From Prosthecobacter debontii (GTDB lineage Bacteria; Verrucomicrobiota; Verrucomicrobiia; Verrucomicrobiales; Akkermansiaceae): a stretch of 49,000 nt of DNA. The notes beneath the pieces are model-generated. The model made no database searches and had not been told where the DNA came from. It was given only the letters and a program-made list of their open reading frames with translations. Location of the stretch: the NCBI GenBank assembly GCA_945870855.1, contig CAMBTP010000020.1, positions 1-49,000 of the forward strand, read 5' to 3'. Below, in pieces: positions 17,343 through 27,046 of this stretch (the first letter of the stretch is position 1; each line of letters begins with the position of its first letter). Made by a program: the position numbers and the translations under genes.

Positions 17343-18722
17343 ATGGCCATCGAAATCAAAGTGCCCGCCGCCGGCGAATCCATCACCTCCGCAAACATCG
17401 CGAAATGGTATAAAAGCAATGGCGACTCCGTCAAAAAAGGCGAGCCGCTCGTCAGTCTTGAGACCGACAAAGTTTCCAACGAACTCGAAGCGGAGGCCGA
17501 TGGTATTCTTACCATCACTGTCGGCGAGGGCGAGGAAGTCGCTATTGGCACGGTGATCGGGAAACTCGAAACCGGCGCCGCGCAACCTGCCGCCACGCCT
17601 GCTCCAATACCCGCCGCCCAGGCACCCGCGCCAACCCCAGCGCCCACCGCTTCCGGCGCACCCGTCGAGATCAAAGTTCCCGCCGCAGGTGAATCCATCA
17701 CCTCCGCCAACATCGCCGCATGGCGCAAAAAAGACGGCGACCACGTTGAGAAAGGCGAGATCCTCGTTTCCCTCGAAACCGATAAGGTCTCCAACGACCT
17801 CGAAGCCCCCGTTTCCGGCACTCTCCACATCCTCACTCCCGAAGGCGAAGAAGTCGCTATCGGTAAGGTGATCGCAAATATTACCCCCGGCGGCAGCGCA
17901 CCCGTTGCCGCAGCCCCACAGGCTCCGGCAGTCGTCGCCTCCCCTACCCCGCGCCCCGCGCCCGATCTCGCCGTTGTCTCCGCTCCTATCGCCGTGGAGA
18001 AACCCTCCGCACCCGTAACCGAAGGCCGCACCACACGCAAAAAAATGTCGATGCTGCGCCGCAAGATCGCGACCCATCTCGTCAATGCCCAGCAGACCGC
18101 CGCGATCCTCACCACCTTCAACGAGGTCGATATGACCGCGGTGATGGAGCTACGGAAAAGCGTGCAGGAGGATTTCCTGAAAAAACACGGCGTGAAGCTC
18201 GGCTTCATGTCCTTTTTCGTGAAAGCCGTCACCCAAGCGCTCAAGGACGTGCCCTCCATCAATGGCCGCATCGACGGCACGGATGTCATCGAAAACCACT
18301 TCTACGACATCGGCGTCGCCATCGGCACCGAAAAAGGCCTGATCGTCCCCGTGCTCCGCGATTGCGACCAGAAATCCTTTGCCCGCATCGAGCAGGACAT
18401 CCTCGACTACGCAAAGAAGGGCAAGGATGGCAAAATCACCATCGAGGATCTGTCCGGCGGCGTGTTCACTATTTCCAACGGCGGCACCTACGGCTCGCTC
18501 CTCAGCACGCCTATCCTCAACCCACCCCAAAGCGGCATCCTCGGCATGCACACCATCCAGCAACGCCCCGTCGCCCTCAACGGCCAGGTCGTCATCCGCC
18601 CGATGATGTATCTCGCCCTCAGCTACGATCACCGCCTCGTCGATGGCAAAGAAGCCGTCACTTTCCTCATCCGCATCAAGGACGCCCTCGAAGCCCCTCA
18701 TCGCCTGATGCTGGAGCTTTGA
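17343..18722 (+). CDS. sucB: Dihydrolipoamide succinyltransferase E2 with two lipoyl domains and no visible E3-binding domain
   Basis: 459 residues. Two lipoyl domains lie in tandem (about 1-78 and 101-178), each with the lipoylated Lys in ETDKVSNE or ETDKVSND, separated by a Pro/Ala linker. A second Pro/Ala linker leads straight to the acyltransferase domain, which begins near [17 protein letters not shown] and carries the catalytic SYDHRLVDG. The small peripheral-subunit-binding domain that normally follows the lipoyl domain to hold E3 is not recognisable. Most bacterial E2o proteins have one lipoyl domain plus that domain in about 400 residues. E1 lies immediately upstream. Confidence 0.95.
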   Translation: MAIEIKVPAAGESITSANIAKWYKSNGDSVKKGEPLVSLETDKVSNELEAEADGILTITVGEGEEVAIGTVIGKLETGAAQPAATPAPIPAAQAPAPTPAPTASGAPVEIKVPAAGESITSANIAAWRKKDGDHVEKGEILVSLETDKVSNDLEAPVSGTLHILTPEGEEVAIGKVIANITPGGSAPVAAAPQAPAVVASPTPRPAPDLAVVSAPIAVEKPSAPVTEGRTTRKKMSMLRRKIATHLVNAQQTAAILTTFNEVDMTAVMELRKSVQEDFLKKHGVKLGFMSFFVKAVTQALKDVPSINGRIDGTDVIENHFYDIGVAIGTEKGLIVPVLRDCDQKSFARIEQDILDYAKKGKDGKITIEDLSGGVFTISNGGTYGSLLSTPILNPPQSGILGMHTIQQRPVALNGQVVIRPMMYLALSYDHRLVDGKEAVTFLIRIKDALEAPHRLMLEL

Positions 18723-18775
18723 GGAAATCCCGGCTTGACCGGCGGATGAAACCGGACCCGCCGGAGACGAAACCC

Positions 18776-20020
18776 ATGAGCGGCACCAATCCTACCTTCT
18801 TCCGCCACATCAAATGGCATGCCGAGTGGCTGGCGCAGTCTGGCGCGGAGTGGATCATTGCGCGGCTGCCCGGGCCGCTTGTTTTTCGGCTCGGCTCGGC
18901 ATTCGGCGGGATGCTGTGGCACATCATGGGACATCGGCGGCGCATCGTCCTCAAGAATCTCCGCATCGCCTTCGCCGGTGAGAAAAATCTCCCGGAGCTG
19001 CGTGAACTCGCCCGGCAGTCTTTCCGCCGCAGCGTGGCGAACCTCGTATCCGCCGTGCATACCGCGAACATGGATTACGAGGATCTCCGGGCCTGCGTGG
19101 AACTGGAAAACCCGGAACTCGCGGAGGCCACCGTTCAGCGCGGCAACGGTATGCTCCTACTGCCGCCGCACATGGGAAATTGGGAAATCCTCAGCCGCTT
19201 CAACCATCTTTTCCCCGCCGGGCATGAGGTCGGTGCGTTTTACCGCCCCCTCAATAATCCTTACCTCGACGCGCGCCTCGCGAAAAAGCGCCAGTCCGAG
19301 GGCACGCGCCTGTTTTCCAAGCGCGATAGTCTGCACAATGTCGGCGCGTTTTTGAAAAGCGGTGGAATGATCGGTATTCTAGCCGATCAGCGGGTGGGCC
19401 GCCAAGGCGAAGTGACTTCATTCATGGGTCGCCTGACTCGCGCCAGCCCATTGCCGCGACTGCTCATCCGCCGCTGCGGATGCACTGCCATCGCCATTTC
19501 TGTCCGCACACTGAGTCCAGGCCGTTGGAGTGTGCGCTATCATCCCGTGGAAGTGCCTAATGACACCGCCGCATGCATGGCGGCCATCGAGCGGGCGATG
19601 CGTGAGAGTCCCGTCGATGTATTTTGGTTTCAAGATCGCTGGAAAACATACCTTTCGTCGGACTTAAGCATACGAGATTGGCTCGATGGAGCAGAGGCGA
19701 GGAGCGACAGGCATCCTCACCGCGCATTGGTGTGGCTGGCGGGCGGGCCGCCGGACTGGCAGTTGCCCGAGGCATGGTGGCACGGGGATGTGGGCTACGA
19801 ATTTGCCATCGCTGAGGGAAAGCAAGCTCCTTCATGGATTCCTAAGGGAGCGACCATCCATCATGTGCCGTCCGCCGCCTCAATTCGTGATTTTCAGCAA
19901 AACATCGCACGCATCGACTTTTCTGCGAGCCTACCCTTGGATTTCATCTTGACCGCAAACACTGATGGAAAGCTCCGCCGCGCCAGCCGACGCGAGGCGA
20001 TCCATCTCATCCCTTACTGA
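18776..20020 (+). CDS. LpxL/HtrB-type lipid A acyltransferase with a C-terminal extension
   Basis: 414 residues from ATG 18776, preceded by GGAG at a suitable distance; ATG 18746 is in frame upstream. Residues ~1-295 form the HtrB/LpxL domain: the catalytic H-x4-E motif HMGNWE (His132, Glu137), the RLGSAFGG and RRRIVLKNLRIAF regions, ILADQRVG, and DVFWFQDRWK. It should add a secondary acyl chain to lipid A at the inner membrane. About 110 further residues follow (from RHPHRALVWLAGG), beyond the usual ~300-residue length; I do not recognise this part. It opens the glycosyltransferase block and ends one base before the next start, so it fits LPS assembly. Confidence 0.85.
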   Translation: MSGTNPTFFRHIKWHAEWLAQSGAEWIIARLPGPLVFRLGSAFGGMLWHIMGHRRRIVLKNLRIAFAGEKNLPELRELARQSFRRSVANLVSAVHTANMDYEDLRACVELENPELAEATVQRGNGMLLLPPHMGNWEILSRFNHLFPAGHEVGAFYRPLNNPYLDARLAKKRQSEGTRLFSKRDSLHNVGAFLKSGGMIGILADQRVGRQGEVTSFMGRLTRASPLPRLLIRRCGCTAIAISVRTLSPGRWSVRYHPVEVPNDTAACMAAIERAMRESPVDVFWFQDRWKTYLSSDLSIRDWLDGAEARSDRHPHRALVWLAGGPPDWQLPEAWWHGDVGYEFAIAEGKQAPSWIPKGATIHHVPSAASIRDFQQNIARIDFSASLPLDFILTANTDGKLRRASRREAIHLIPY

Positions 20021-20021
20021 C

Positions 20022-21134
20022 ATGAAAGTCCTCCAAATTCTTCCCGAACTGAATTCCGGCGGCGTGGAGCGCGGGACGCTGGAACTTGCCGCTTACCTTG
20101 TCGCGCAAGGACATGATGCACTCGTCGTCTCAAACGGTGGCAGACAGGTGGAGGCTCTGGAAAAATCCGGCGCTCGCCACATTACCATGCCGGTGCACCG
20201 CAAGAGCCTCAACTCGCTTTTCCAGGTCAGTCCGTTCCGAAAGCTTTTAGAAAAAGAGAAGCCAGACATCCTACACATCCGCTCGCGGGTTCCGGGCTGG
20301 ATCGCCTACCTCGCATGGCGGAAAATGGACAAAACCACGCGCCCGCGCCTCGTCAGCACCGTCCACGGCTTCTACTCCGTGAGTTATTACTCTGCCATTA
20401 TGACAAAAGGTGAGCGCGTCATCGGAGTCTCACGCAGCATCAAAAAATACATCCTCAAAAACTACCCCGATACCCGCACTGATAAAATCCGAGTCATTCA
20501 TCGTGGCGTCTCTCCTGATGAATTTCCGCGCAACTATCAACCACCCACCCGATGGCTGGACGCGTGGCATGCCGAACACCCGAATTTGACTGGGAAAAAA
20601 GTGCTGCTTCTCCCGGGTCGCATCACCCGTTGGAAAGGCCAGCAAGATTTTATCCAGCTCATCGCTTCCCTCAAATCCGCAGGGCATCCCATCCACGGCC
20701 TGATCCTTGGTGATACCCACCCCAAAAAACGCGCATTTAAAGTAGAATTACAAACCCTCGCCGCAGACCTCGGCGTGGCCGATGAGATTTCATTTCTCGG
20801 CCATCGCTCCGATGTCCGCGAGGTGATGTCAATTTGCGATATCGCATTCTCGCTTTCTCGTGATCCTGAGGCATTTGGCCGCGTCTCGTTAGAAGCTGCC
20901 TCCCTCGGCCGCCCTGTCATCGGTTATGACCATGGCGGTGTCGCAGAACAACTTTCGGTTTTTTTCCCGCAGGGACTCGTTCCGTTAGGCGATGCTGATG
21001 CCTTACGGAAGACCACTATTCGATTGCTTGATGAACCACAAACCCCTGATATGGTGATGCCTCCGTTTACTCAAGCCGCGATGACTCAGGCGACGCTTGA
21101 GGTTTATTCCGAACTCACACAACCCACTGCCTAA
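20022..21134 (+). CDS. GT4-family glycosyltransferase (LPS core/O-antigen type)
   Basis: 370 residues from ATG 20022. The GT-B fold is suggested by the N-terminal MKVLQILPELNSGGVERGT strand and glycine-rich loop. The donor-site signature is EAFGRVSLEAASLGRPVIG, the E-x7-E motif of GT4, followed by GYDHGGVAEQ. It should move a sugar from a nucleotide donor onto a lipid-linked or LPS acceptor at the cytoplasmic face of the membrane. It follows the acyltransferase with one intervening base and precedes four more plus-strand glycosyltransferase genes. Donor and acceptor are unknown. Confidence 0.9.
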   Translation: MKVLQILPELNSGGVERGTLELAAYLVAQGHDALVVSNGGRQVEALEKSGARHITMPVHRKSLNSLFQVSPFRKLLEKEKPDILHIRSRVPGWIAYLAWRKMDKTTRPRLVSTVHGFYSVSYYSAIMTKGERVIGVSRSIKKYILKNYPDTRTDKIRVIHRGVSPDEFPRNYQPPTRWLDAWHAEHPNLTGKKVLLLPGRITRWKGQQDFIQLIASLKSAGHPIHGLILGDTHPKKRAFKVELQTLAADLGVADEISFLGHRSDVREVMSICDIAFSLSRDPEAFGRVSLEAASLGRPVIGYDHGGVAEQLSVFFPQGLVPLGDADALRKTTIRLLDEPQTPDMVMPPFTQAAMTQATLEVYSELTQPTA

Positions 21135-21137
21135 GCT

Positions 21138-21932
21138 TTGAAATCAGAAGCTCCCATCCACGTGATTTGTATCCACTGGGGCACCGCCTACCGCGCGGAG
21201 GATATCAATACCCTCTATTCGATGGTCCGTCGCAACACTTCGATGCCAGTTCATTTTCATTTGTTCAGCGATACACCGCCGGCGGGATTGCTGGCTGATA
21301 TCGATGTCCACCCAGAGCCTGGCCTAAAAGTCCCCAAAGAACTCAACCGCTTCAATTACCGCAAAGAAGCTGGCCTTTGTGATGATTTTCTCGCCGGCCT
21401 CGCTGGTCAACGCGTGTTCTTTTTTGATCTCGATGTCGTCATCACCGATCAACTGGATGACTTGTTCACCTATCCTAAAGGAGACGTCTTTTATATCATC
21501 AATGATTGGAACACCGACGGCGATCATGTCGGCCAAGCGTCTTGTTATTCCTTCGTTGTTGGCACTCTCGGCTTTATTAAAGAAGCCTACGAAGCGAATC
21601 CGGAACCCATTCTTAAAAAGTTTGGTACCGCATCTCAAGAATACCTCTCCGCCAAGGTGATCGAGCGCTATGGCCCACTCCACTTTTGGCCTGCCCAGTG
21701 GTTTCAATCCTTCCGTTACCACTGTTTGCCACATCCCTTACTGCGCTGGATTCAAACACCTCAGCCACCCAAGCCTGGCACCAAAGTGCTCGCCTTTCAT
21801 GGCCATCCAGACATCCAAGATGCCATCGAAGGAAAATGGGGGCGTCCGGGTGATCGTAAACGCGCCAAGGGATGGAAGAAAATTTACAAACACTGCAAAC
21901 CTACGCTATGGATTCTAGATTTTTGGAAATAA
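21138..21932 (+). CDS. GT-A-fold glycosyltransferase with DxD motif
   Basis: 264 residues. The start is TTG 21138, because the first beta-strand (IHVICIHWGTAYRAEDI) would be lost at any later Met. The metal-binding DxD motif is in FFFDLDVVI, and the layout (N-terminal Rossmann strand, YRKEAGLCDDFL, late VLAFHGHPDIQD) resembles small GT8/capsule-type transferases. No signal peptide is seen. It lies three bases after the preceding gene. Family assignment beyond GT-A fold is uncertain and the sugar is unknown. Confidence 0.75.
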   Translation: MKSEAPIHVICIHWGTAYRAEDINTLYSMVRRNTSMPVHFHLFSDTPPAGLLADIDVHPEPGLKVPKELNRFNYRKEAGLCDDFLAGLAGQRVFFFDLDVVITDQLDDLFTYPKGDVFYIINDWNTDGDHVGQASCYSFVVGTLGFIKEAYEANPEPILKKFGTASQEYLSAKVIERYGPLHFWPAQWFQSFRYHCLPHPLLRWIQTPQPPKPGTKVLAFHGHPDIQDAIEGKWGRPGDRKRAKGWKKIYKHCKPTLWILDFWK

Positions 21933-21961
21933 TATCATGCTTCTAAGATGAGGTGGATTTC

Positions 21962-22966
21962 ATGACAACGGCAGCAAAAATTCGCATCAAGGTCATTACC
22001 CGTGGTCAGCCGAGTCTTTGTTGGTCGGCACAACTCCCCGCCAGCGGTAGCTTTACCGGTGAATGTTCGTTTCACTTCTCGCTCGATGAAACTCACTACG
22101 ATTGGCTGGTCGTGATCGACGATGTGTCACGAAAACTGTCATCGCCACCGGAGATTTTGAGCTGTGCGGATGAGAACACCTTGTTGGTCACGACTGAGCC
22201 ACCTACGATTACCCACTACGGCACGGCCTTTTGCGGCCAGTTTGCACACGTTCTCACATCTCAACCTCCAGCAGCTCTCAGGCATCCAAGCCGCATTTAC
22301 TCGCATACGGGAAACCTTTGGTTCAACGGTCATACATACGCCGAACTGAATACTAAGAATATTCCAGAAAAATCCCTCAATCTATCAACCGTCTGTTCTT
22401 CCAAGCAACAAAAGCATACGATTCACAATGATCGCTATCAGTTTTGCCACTGGCTCGCCGAACAAATTCCCAGCCTTAACATATTCGGCCACGGATCCAA
22501 TTTTATCCAAAACAAATACGATGCGCTCGACCCTTACCGCTTTCATCTCGCAGTTGAAAACTACAGCGGGCTCCATCATTGGACTGAAAAGCTGGCCGAT
22601 TCCTTCCTCAGCGGATCGTTCCCGATTTACTTTGGCTGCACCAATCTTGCCGATTACTTCCCGAAGGAAAGCTTCGTTGAAATTGATATTTTCAATCGTC
22701 AAGAATCATTGGAGAAAATTCGTAATACCATTGAGGATGATACATTTTACGCATCCCGAAAGGATGCCTTGCATGAAGGAAAACGACTCATCATGGAGGA
22801 CTACAACCTCATGCGGATGGTTGAAATGCTGGCACTAGAAAAACATCAACCTAGCTACAAGCCATCTAACAGACAGATCCACGGCAGAAAGCAAATGCGC
22901 TGGCGTAAACCGACTGATGCTATCGAGCGCATCACATGGCGGATAAAAAGAGATTTTAACAATTAA
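21962..22966 (+). CDS. GT10-type (fucosyltransferase-like) glycosyltransferase, copy 1
   Basis: 334 residues. ATG 21962 is preferred to the in-frame GTG at 21953 because GAGGTGG sits just upstream of it. The C-terminal half carries the GT10 nucleotide-sugar signature: FHLAVENYSGLHHWTEKL followed by GSFPIYFGC and FVEIDIF. The canonical motif is E-N-x(4-6)-TEK with a downstream P-[IV]-YWG. GT10 enzymes are mainly GDP-fucose alpha-1,3/4-transferases, but bacterial members also use other 6-deoxy donors, so the substrate is not fixed. It is one of three GT10-type genes in the block. Confidence 0.8.
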   Translation: MTTAAKIRIKVITRGQPSLCWSAQLPASGSFTGECSFHFSLDETHYDWLVVIDDVSRKLSSPPEILSCADENTLLVTTEPPTITHYGTAFCGQFAHVLTSQPPAALRHPSRIYSHTGNLWFNGHTYAELNTKNIPEKSLNLSTVCSSKQQKHTIHNDRYQFCHWLAEQIPSLNIFGHGSNFIQNKYDALDPYRFHLAVENYSGLHHWTEKLADSFLSGSFPIYFGCTNLADYFPKESFVEIDIFNRQESLEKIRNTIEDDTFYASRKDALHEGKRLIMEDYNLMRMVEMLALEKHQPSYKPSNRQIHGRKQMRWRKPTDAIERITWRIKRDFNN

Positions 22967-22991
22967 AAGACCTAACCCGTCACAAGATGCC

Positions 22992-24005
22992 ATGAGAATT
23001 GTCTACGCATGCAATCAAATGATTCGCCGATACGGCGACTTGAAATTTTTCACCGACCTCAAATTGCTCAATGGGATGATTCGCAACAACTGGAACGTGT
23101 GCACATTCAGTGATCGGGATATTGCCAAATTTACAGCACCACTAGGCATCAAGCCCCTCGGCACAGCCTCTGCCAATCGTCATTTTTTTGAGACCTGTGT
23201 GAATTTTCAGCCCGATGCGATCATCATCGGCCATTGTGATATTCTTACCAATGCGACCATCAAACGCATCAAACATCAGCTGCCCAATACTCCTGTGATC
23301 TACTACAACGTCGATGCTCTTTGGATCCAAAGCAACGTCGACAAAATTCATCATCGCAAAGAAGTGGTCGACTCGATTTTTGTCACTACGGGCGGCGGCT
23401 CTCTTGATCCATTTCGCACCCAATCGAATGTTGTGAGTTATATCCCCAACGCTACAGACCCAGCCATCGATCAATTCAACAATTCAATTAAAACCGAATT
23501 TGATCGCGATCTCATGTATTGTGGCAAAGGTGACACATCCGATGAGCGTTACCCATTGATCATTCGCCTTCACGAAAAGTTGAATGATCACCTTCGATTC
23601 GACACTTACGGCATTTACGGCAAAGCGGACGTCTGGGGCACAGCATACGAAAAAGTCATGACATCGAGTAAAATGGCTCTCAACTTGAATCGAGTTGAGG
23701 GATGGCCACTCTATTCGTCAGATCGAATCGCTCAACTGTTAGGAAACGGTTTGCTCACGTTCGTTTGGGATAAAGGCAACATGCGTCATCTACTAAGCGA
23801 TGACCATGTCGTCTTCTTCAAGGATGAAGACGAACTCGTTCGCAAGGCGATTGATTTCCAGCATGACGACGGCAAGCGGCAAGCAGTCGCAGCGGCGGGA
23901 CGAGCATTTTATCACGAGCATTTCTCGGCCCAGCGTGTCACCCAGTTCATGATAGAAATGACATTCAGACGCCTCAGCACTCACGATTATCTGTGGAGCG
24001 TGTAG
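22992..24005 (+). CDS. CgeB-like GT-B glycosyltransferase
   Basis: 337 residues from ATG 22992. The N-terminal half contains DAIIIGHCDIL and VIYYNVDALW, and the C-terminal half ALNLNRVEGWPLYSSDRIAQLL followed by GLLTFVWDKGNM and EDELVRKAIDF. This resembles the spore-coat CgeB/Glyco_trans_1_2 type of glycosyltransferase, where a late Glu/Asp-rich loop binds the donor. No membrane segment is seen. It lies 25 bases after the first GT10-type gene. The sugar transferred is unknown. Confidence 0.75.
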   Translation: MRIVYACNQMIRRYGDLKFFTDLKLLNGMIRNNWNVCTFSDRDIAKFTAPLGIKPLGTASANRHFFETCVNFQPDAIIIGHCDILTNATIKRIKHQLPNTPVIYYNVDALWIQSNVDKIHHRKEVVDSIFVTTGGGSLDPFRTQSNVVSYIPNATDPAIDQFNNSIKTEFDRDLMYCGKGDTSDERYPLIIRLHEKLNDHLRFDTYGIYGKADVWGTAYEKVMTSSKMALNLNRVEGWPLYSSDRIAQLLGNGLLTFVWDKGNMRHLLSDDHVVFFKDEDELVRKAIDFQHDDGKRQAVAAAGRAFYHEHFSAQRVTQFMIEMTFRRLSTHDYLWSV

Positions 24006-24026
24006 TCCAACCTCAAGAGCAATCCC

Positions 24027-25001
24027 ATGAACTCAAGGCCAACGAAACGCATAGCGATTGTCGACGCGGGAAAAAAACCCGAGTTCGTCGAGGCGGTGCT
24101 CGCGTTCATCACCGAACGTTACTCGATTCAATACACCAAAGATCATGATGCAGACTATGTGTTTCACTCCTGCTTCGGCTATGATGTTCTGAAATATTCA
24201 GGTGTCCGAATTTTTGCAACGGGTGAGAACATTTCTCCAGATTTTAACATCAGCGATTACGCGCTCGCTTTTGATCCCATGCAATTTGGTGACCGCTATC
24301 TTCGCTTGCCCTTATTCAAGCTATTTCCTGAAGCCTATGCAGCGTTATGCGCCCATCGGGCTTGCGCGGATGATGTCATCAAAAGCAAATCCGGATTTTG
24401 TGCTTACGTTATGTCGAACACAAAAAATAGCGCCCCAGAAAGAATCCAAATCTTCGATGCGCTCTCTGCTTATAAGCCCATCGCTTCCGGAGGGAAATGG
24501 CGTAACAATGTCGGTGGTCCCGTAGCCAATAAGATTGCTTTTCAATCGACTTACAAATTTGTGCTCGCGATTGAGAACAGCTCGACTCCGGGATACTTGA
24601 CAGAAAAATTCGCTCAAGCCGCTGAATCCAACGCTGTGCCGATCTATTGGGGCGACCCAAGCATTAGCCAGCAACTGAACCCCAAAGCCTTTATCAACTG
24701 CCATGATTTTGAAAGCATGGACGCGCTAATCGAACGCGTCCGTCAGTTGGATCAAGATGACGAGGCCTATGCAGAAATGTTACGTCAGCCATGGTTTATG
24801 GACGGTGCTGAACCTGAGGAATGGAAAGACGAGACTTATGTGGATTTCCTCTGTCATATTCTCGATCAGCCACATGCAAAAGCCTATCGGAGAAATCGAA
24901 GCCGCTGGGGATTGAAGTATGAGAAACGTTATTACGAAATGGCATTCCGTCCACTCGTGCAATCCATCAACTTGCTTAAAAAAAGTTTCAGGCGTCAATA
25001 A
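24027..25001 (+). CDS. GT10-type (fucosyltransferase-like) glycosyltransferase, copy 2
   Basis: 324 residues from ATG 24027. The GT10 donor motif is [18 protein letters not shown] followed by [10 protein letters not shown], close to the family consensus. Upstream regions [13 protein letters not shown] and DRYLRLPLF fit the N-terminal acceptor domain. It ends two bases before the convergent GT2 gene ends, so it closes the plus-strand block. It differs clearly from the GT10-type copies at 21962 and 25984, so these are not recent duplicates. The linkage made is unknown. Confidence 0.88.
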   Translation: MNSRPTKRIAIVDAGKKPEFVEAVLAFITERYSIQYTKDHDADYVFHSCFGYDVLKYSGVRIFATGENISPDFNISDYALAFDPMQFGDRYLRLPLFKLFPEAYAALCAHRACADDVIKSKSGFCAYVMSNTKNSAPERIQIFDALSAYKPIASGGKWRNNVGGPVANKIAFQSTYKFVLAIENSSTPGYLTEKFAQAAESNAVPIYWGDPSISQQLNPKAFINCHDFESMDALIERVRQLDQDDEAYAEMLRQPWFMDGAEPEEWKDETYVDFLCHILDQPHAKAYRRNRSRWGLKYEKRYYEMAFRPLVQSINLLKKSFRRQ

Positions 25002-25003
25002 GA

Positions 25004-25978
25004 TCACAAAAGTGATTTGGCGATCTTGTGATAATGGCTTCTTAAATAAGCTTCCAACATTTTTTGAACAAATCGGAACGCTAGCCAACGAGCCCATTTG
25101 CCTCGCGTGGTTAAAGCGGATGCAGCCTGCGCTTCTGCAAGAAATTGTTTGAAAGAGATATCCTTGCGCACACGACGTTTGTAGCCGGAGCGCATATGAC
25201 GGAAATTCATGATGCAAAAGCTAAGCCCTGATAGGGAAAACGGGTCGTCTCCCATGAATCGATAAAAATTCGCCTCGCGATTTATCCATGCCTGATAAGC
25301 GGGTCGTGTGGATGGATCATTCGTATCTTGTCCAGCATGTAACCCCATCCAGCCGCACGCATCTGTTAGAACCACCGCTTTACCCGATTGAATGGTTTCC
25401 AACATGAATGGGACATCACCCCATTTGCCATATCGATCAAAGTTTTCCTGTATCTTTACCGCTTTGAATGCGCTGCTTTTATAAATGGCTAGCGAGTAGG
25501 AAGGGTGGCCTGCGTTGTAGACATAAGTCGCATACTCGCGCCCGGAAAACAGATGACCTGTCGCACTCAATGGCGGCAAATCCATAGGAAGTCGATCTAT
25601 ATCCCAAGGTACTGTATTGGCAGTCAAAAGATTCACCTCGGGGTGCATAAGCAGCACACTCAGGGCGGTTCCCAGATATTCAGGATGAATGAGATCATCA
25701 TCATGCAGCAATAGCACATAGTCCTGTTGCAAATACTTCTGAGCAGCTATCAGATTTCCCCAACTGCCGAATTCCCGGGTATCACGATATTGAATATCAT
25801 GCCTCTCGAATTCCATCAGCATCTCCCGAGTCTCAGGAAATCCCCCATTATCCAATACGCATATATGCTGAACCGAGGGTGTCTGCGCCAACACGGATTG
25901 GATCGTTTTGCGCAACAGTTTGGGTCTGCGATAGGTCAGGAGAAAGACCTGCAACTCAGAGCTGTTTATTCTTCCCAT
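25004..25978 (-). CDS. GT2-family glycosyltransferase
   Basis: 324 residues from ATG 25978, five bases after the upstream gene's stop. The GT-A/GT2 pattern is clear: N-terminal LQVFLLTYRRPKLLRKTIQS, then ICVLDNGG, and the DxD-like YVLLLHDDDLIHPEYL. The later part (KWGDVPFMLETI) matches the usual acceptor-side loop. It should act in the cytoplasm on a lipid-linked glycan. It closes the minus-strand glycosyltransferase block and meets the plus-strand block tail to tail. Confidence 0.88.
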   Translation of the reverse strand: MGRINSSELQVFLLTYRRPKLLRKTIQSVLAQTPSVQHICVLDNGGFPETREMLMEFERHDIQYRDTREFGSWGNLIAAQKYLQQDYVLLLHDDDLIHPEYLGTALSVLLMHPEVNLLTANTVPWDIDRLPMDLPPLSATGHLFSGREYATYVYNAGHPSYSLAIYKSSAFKAVKIQENFDRYGKWGDVPFMLETIQSGKAVVLTDACGWMGLHAGQDTNDPSTRPAYQAWINREANFYRFMGDDPFSLSGLSFCIMNFRHMRSGYKRRVRKDISFKQFLAEAQAASALTTRGKWARWLAFRFVQKMLEAYLRSHYHKIAKSLL

Positions 25979-25983
25979 AGAGG

Positions 25984-27024
25984 TTAATTTCTTTGCCGGA
26001 CTATTGCAGTGAGAAGTCGGTCTACAAAGCAATCGATTGAAAATTCATAAGAACGCCCGCTCGATATAAAGCCATCGATCGCCTCTCTATATTCCGTGTA
26101 GTGCTCATCCGACATTTCGGACAGATACGAAAACAAGGACGCATGATCGGGAAACCCAGCACGATTCACGAAACACGACTCAGGTATATGGCTGCCCGCA
26201 TTATTCGGGCCCAAGTAAACAGGAACCGTCCCAGCCATCATTACATCAAAAATTTTCTCAGTGATGTAGCCAGGAATCTCAGTGGTGTTTTCATAACAAA
26301 ATCCAAACCGATACTTGCCCAACACATCTCGCTTGCGAGCGACTTTGCCTCGCCAGGACGGGTATTTCTTTACTGGGAAAAAGCGCAGTATGCCGAAGCG
26401 TCTCAAGGTTCTTTGCAATTCAGGTTTTGTCTGAAAAGGCAAAGTTCCCCTTTCCCAACCCAACCCGTAGAGATCAAAGGACTCGGGTTGATGGTCTTGA
26501 AACCAATTGATGGTCTCCCGGCGTTCGGCGTAAACCAAGTGCTTGATATCACGCTTGTGGTTGCTACAGATCATCACTGCGAGCTTATCTTTTTGCTCGT
26601 TGATGCCAGAAATCGATTTGGGGAGATCAAAAGCATAATTCAGTTTCAATACTTTCTCTCCATCAACCATGTCATCATTGTAAGTGAAGACCCGTTCAAA
26701 ATCTTGGTAACGTTCAATATCTCCGTTGGGTTTGCACAAAAAATGGTTTTCGCAGATGATCAGATAGCATGGTTTCCCACTCATTTTTGCTGCTTGAAAA
26801 ATCGAATCCGCAGCATGAGGCATCTCACAAAAAACATAGGCGTCAAAAGCATCGAATGGAAGGGTATCCACAGTGACACACTCGATGCCTTGACGACTTG
26901 CGACTTCTTTCAGCCGAACAAATGGCAGTAATAAATCATCGCCGGCTCCCGATGCTGTGTTCGAGTCCCGGAACATGTGATTTCCCATCAAAAAATGTGA
27001 TTCATTGTAAAAGCCGATTTTCAT
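25984..27024 (-). CDS. GT10-type (fucosyltransferase-like) glycosyltransferase, copy 3
   Basis: 346 residues from ATG 27024. The donor signature is FGFCYENTTEIPGYITEKIF followed by GTVPVYLGPNN, a clear GT10 C-terminal motif. The N-terminal half (IGFYNESHFLMGNHMF, FDAYVFCEMP) is typical of bacterial members that lack a membrane anchor. It sits between two GT2 genes on the minus strand, with gaps of 22 and 5 bases. Third GT10-type enzyme in about 5 kb; the substrate could be GDP-fucose or another deoxy sugar. Confidence 0.88.
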   Translation of the reverse strand: MKIGFYNESHFLMGNHMFRDSNTASGAGDDLLLPFVRLKEVASRQGIECVTVDTLPFDAFDAYVFCEMPHAADSIFQAAKMSGKPCYLIICENHFLCKPNGDIERYQDFERVFTYNDDMVDGEKVLKLNYAFDLPKSISGINEQKDKLAVMICSNHKRDIKHLVYAERRETINWFQDHQPESFDLYGLGWERGTLPFQTKPELQRTLRRFGILRFFPVKKYPSWRGKVARKRDVLGKYRFGFCYENTTEIPGYITEKIFDVMMAGTVPVYLGPNNAGSHIPESCFVNRAGFPDHASLFSYLSEMSDEHYTEYREAIDGFISSGRSYEFSIDCFVDRLLTAIVRQRN

Positions 27025-27046
27025 GCACTCATCTATTAAAATTCTA

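Noticed and set aside
17316..18289. Long minus-strand frames opposite the E2 gene
   Set aside because: Artefacts of the repetitive GC-rich lipoyl and linker sequence.
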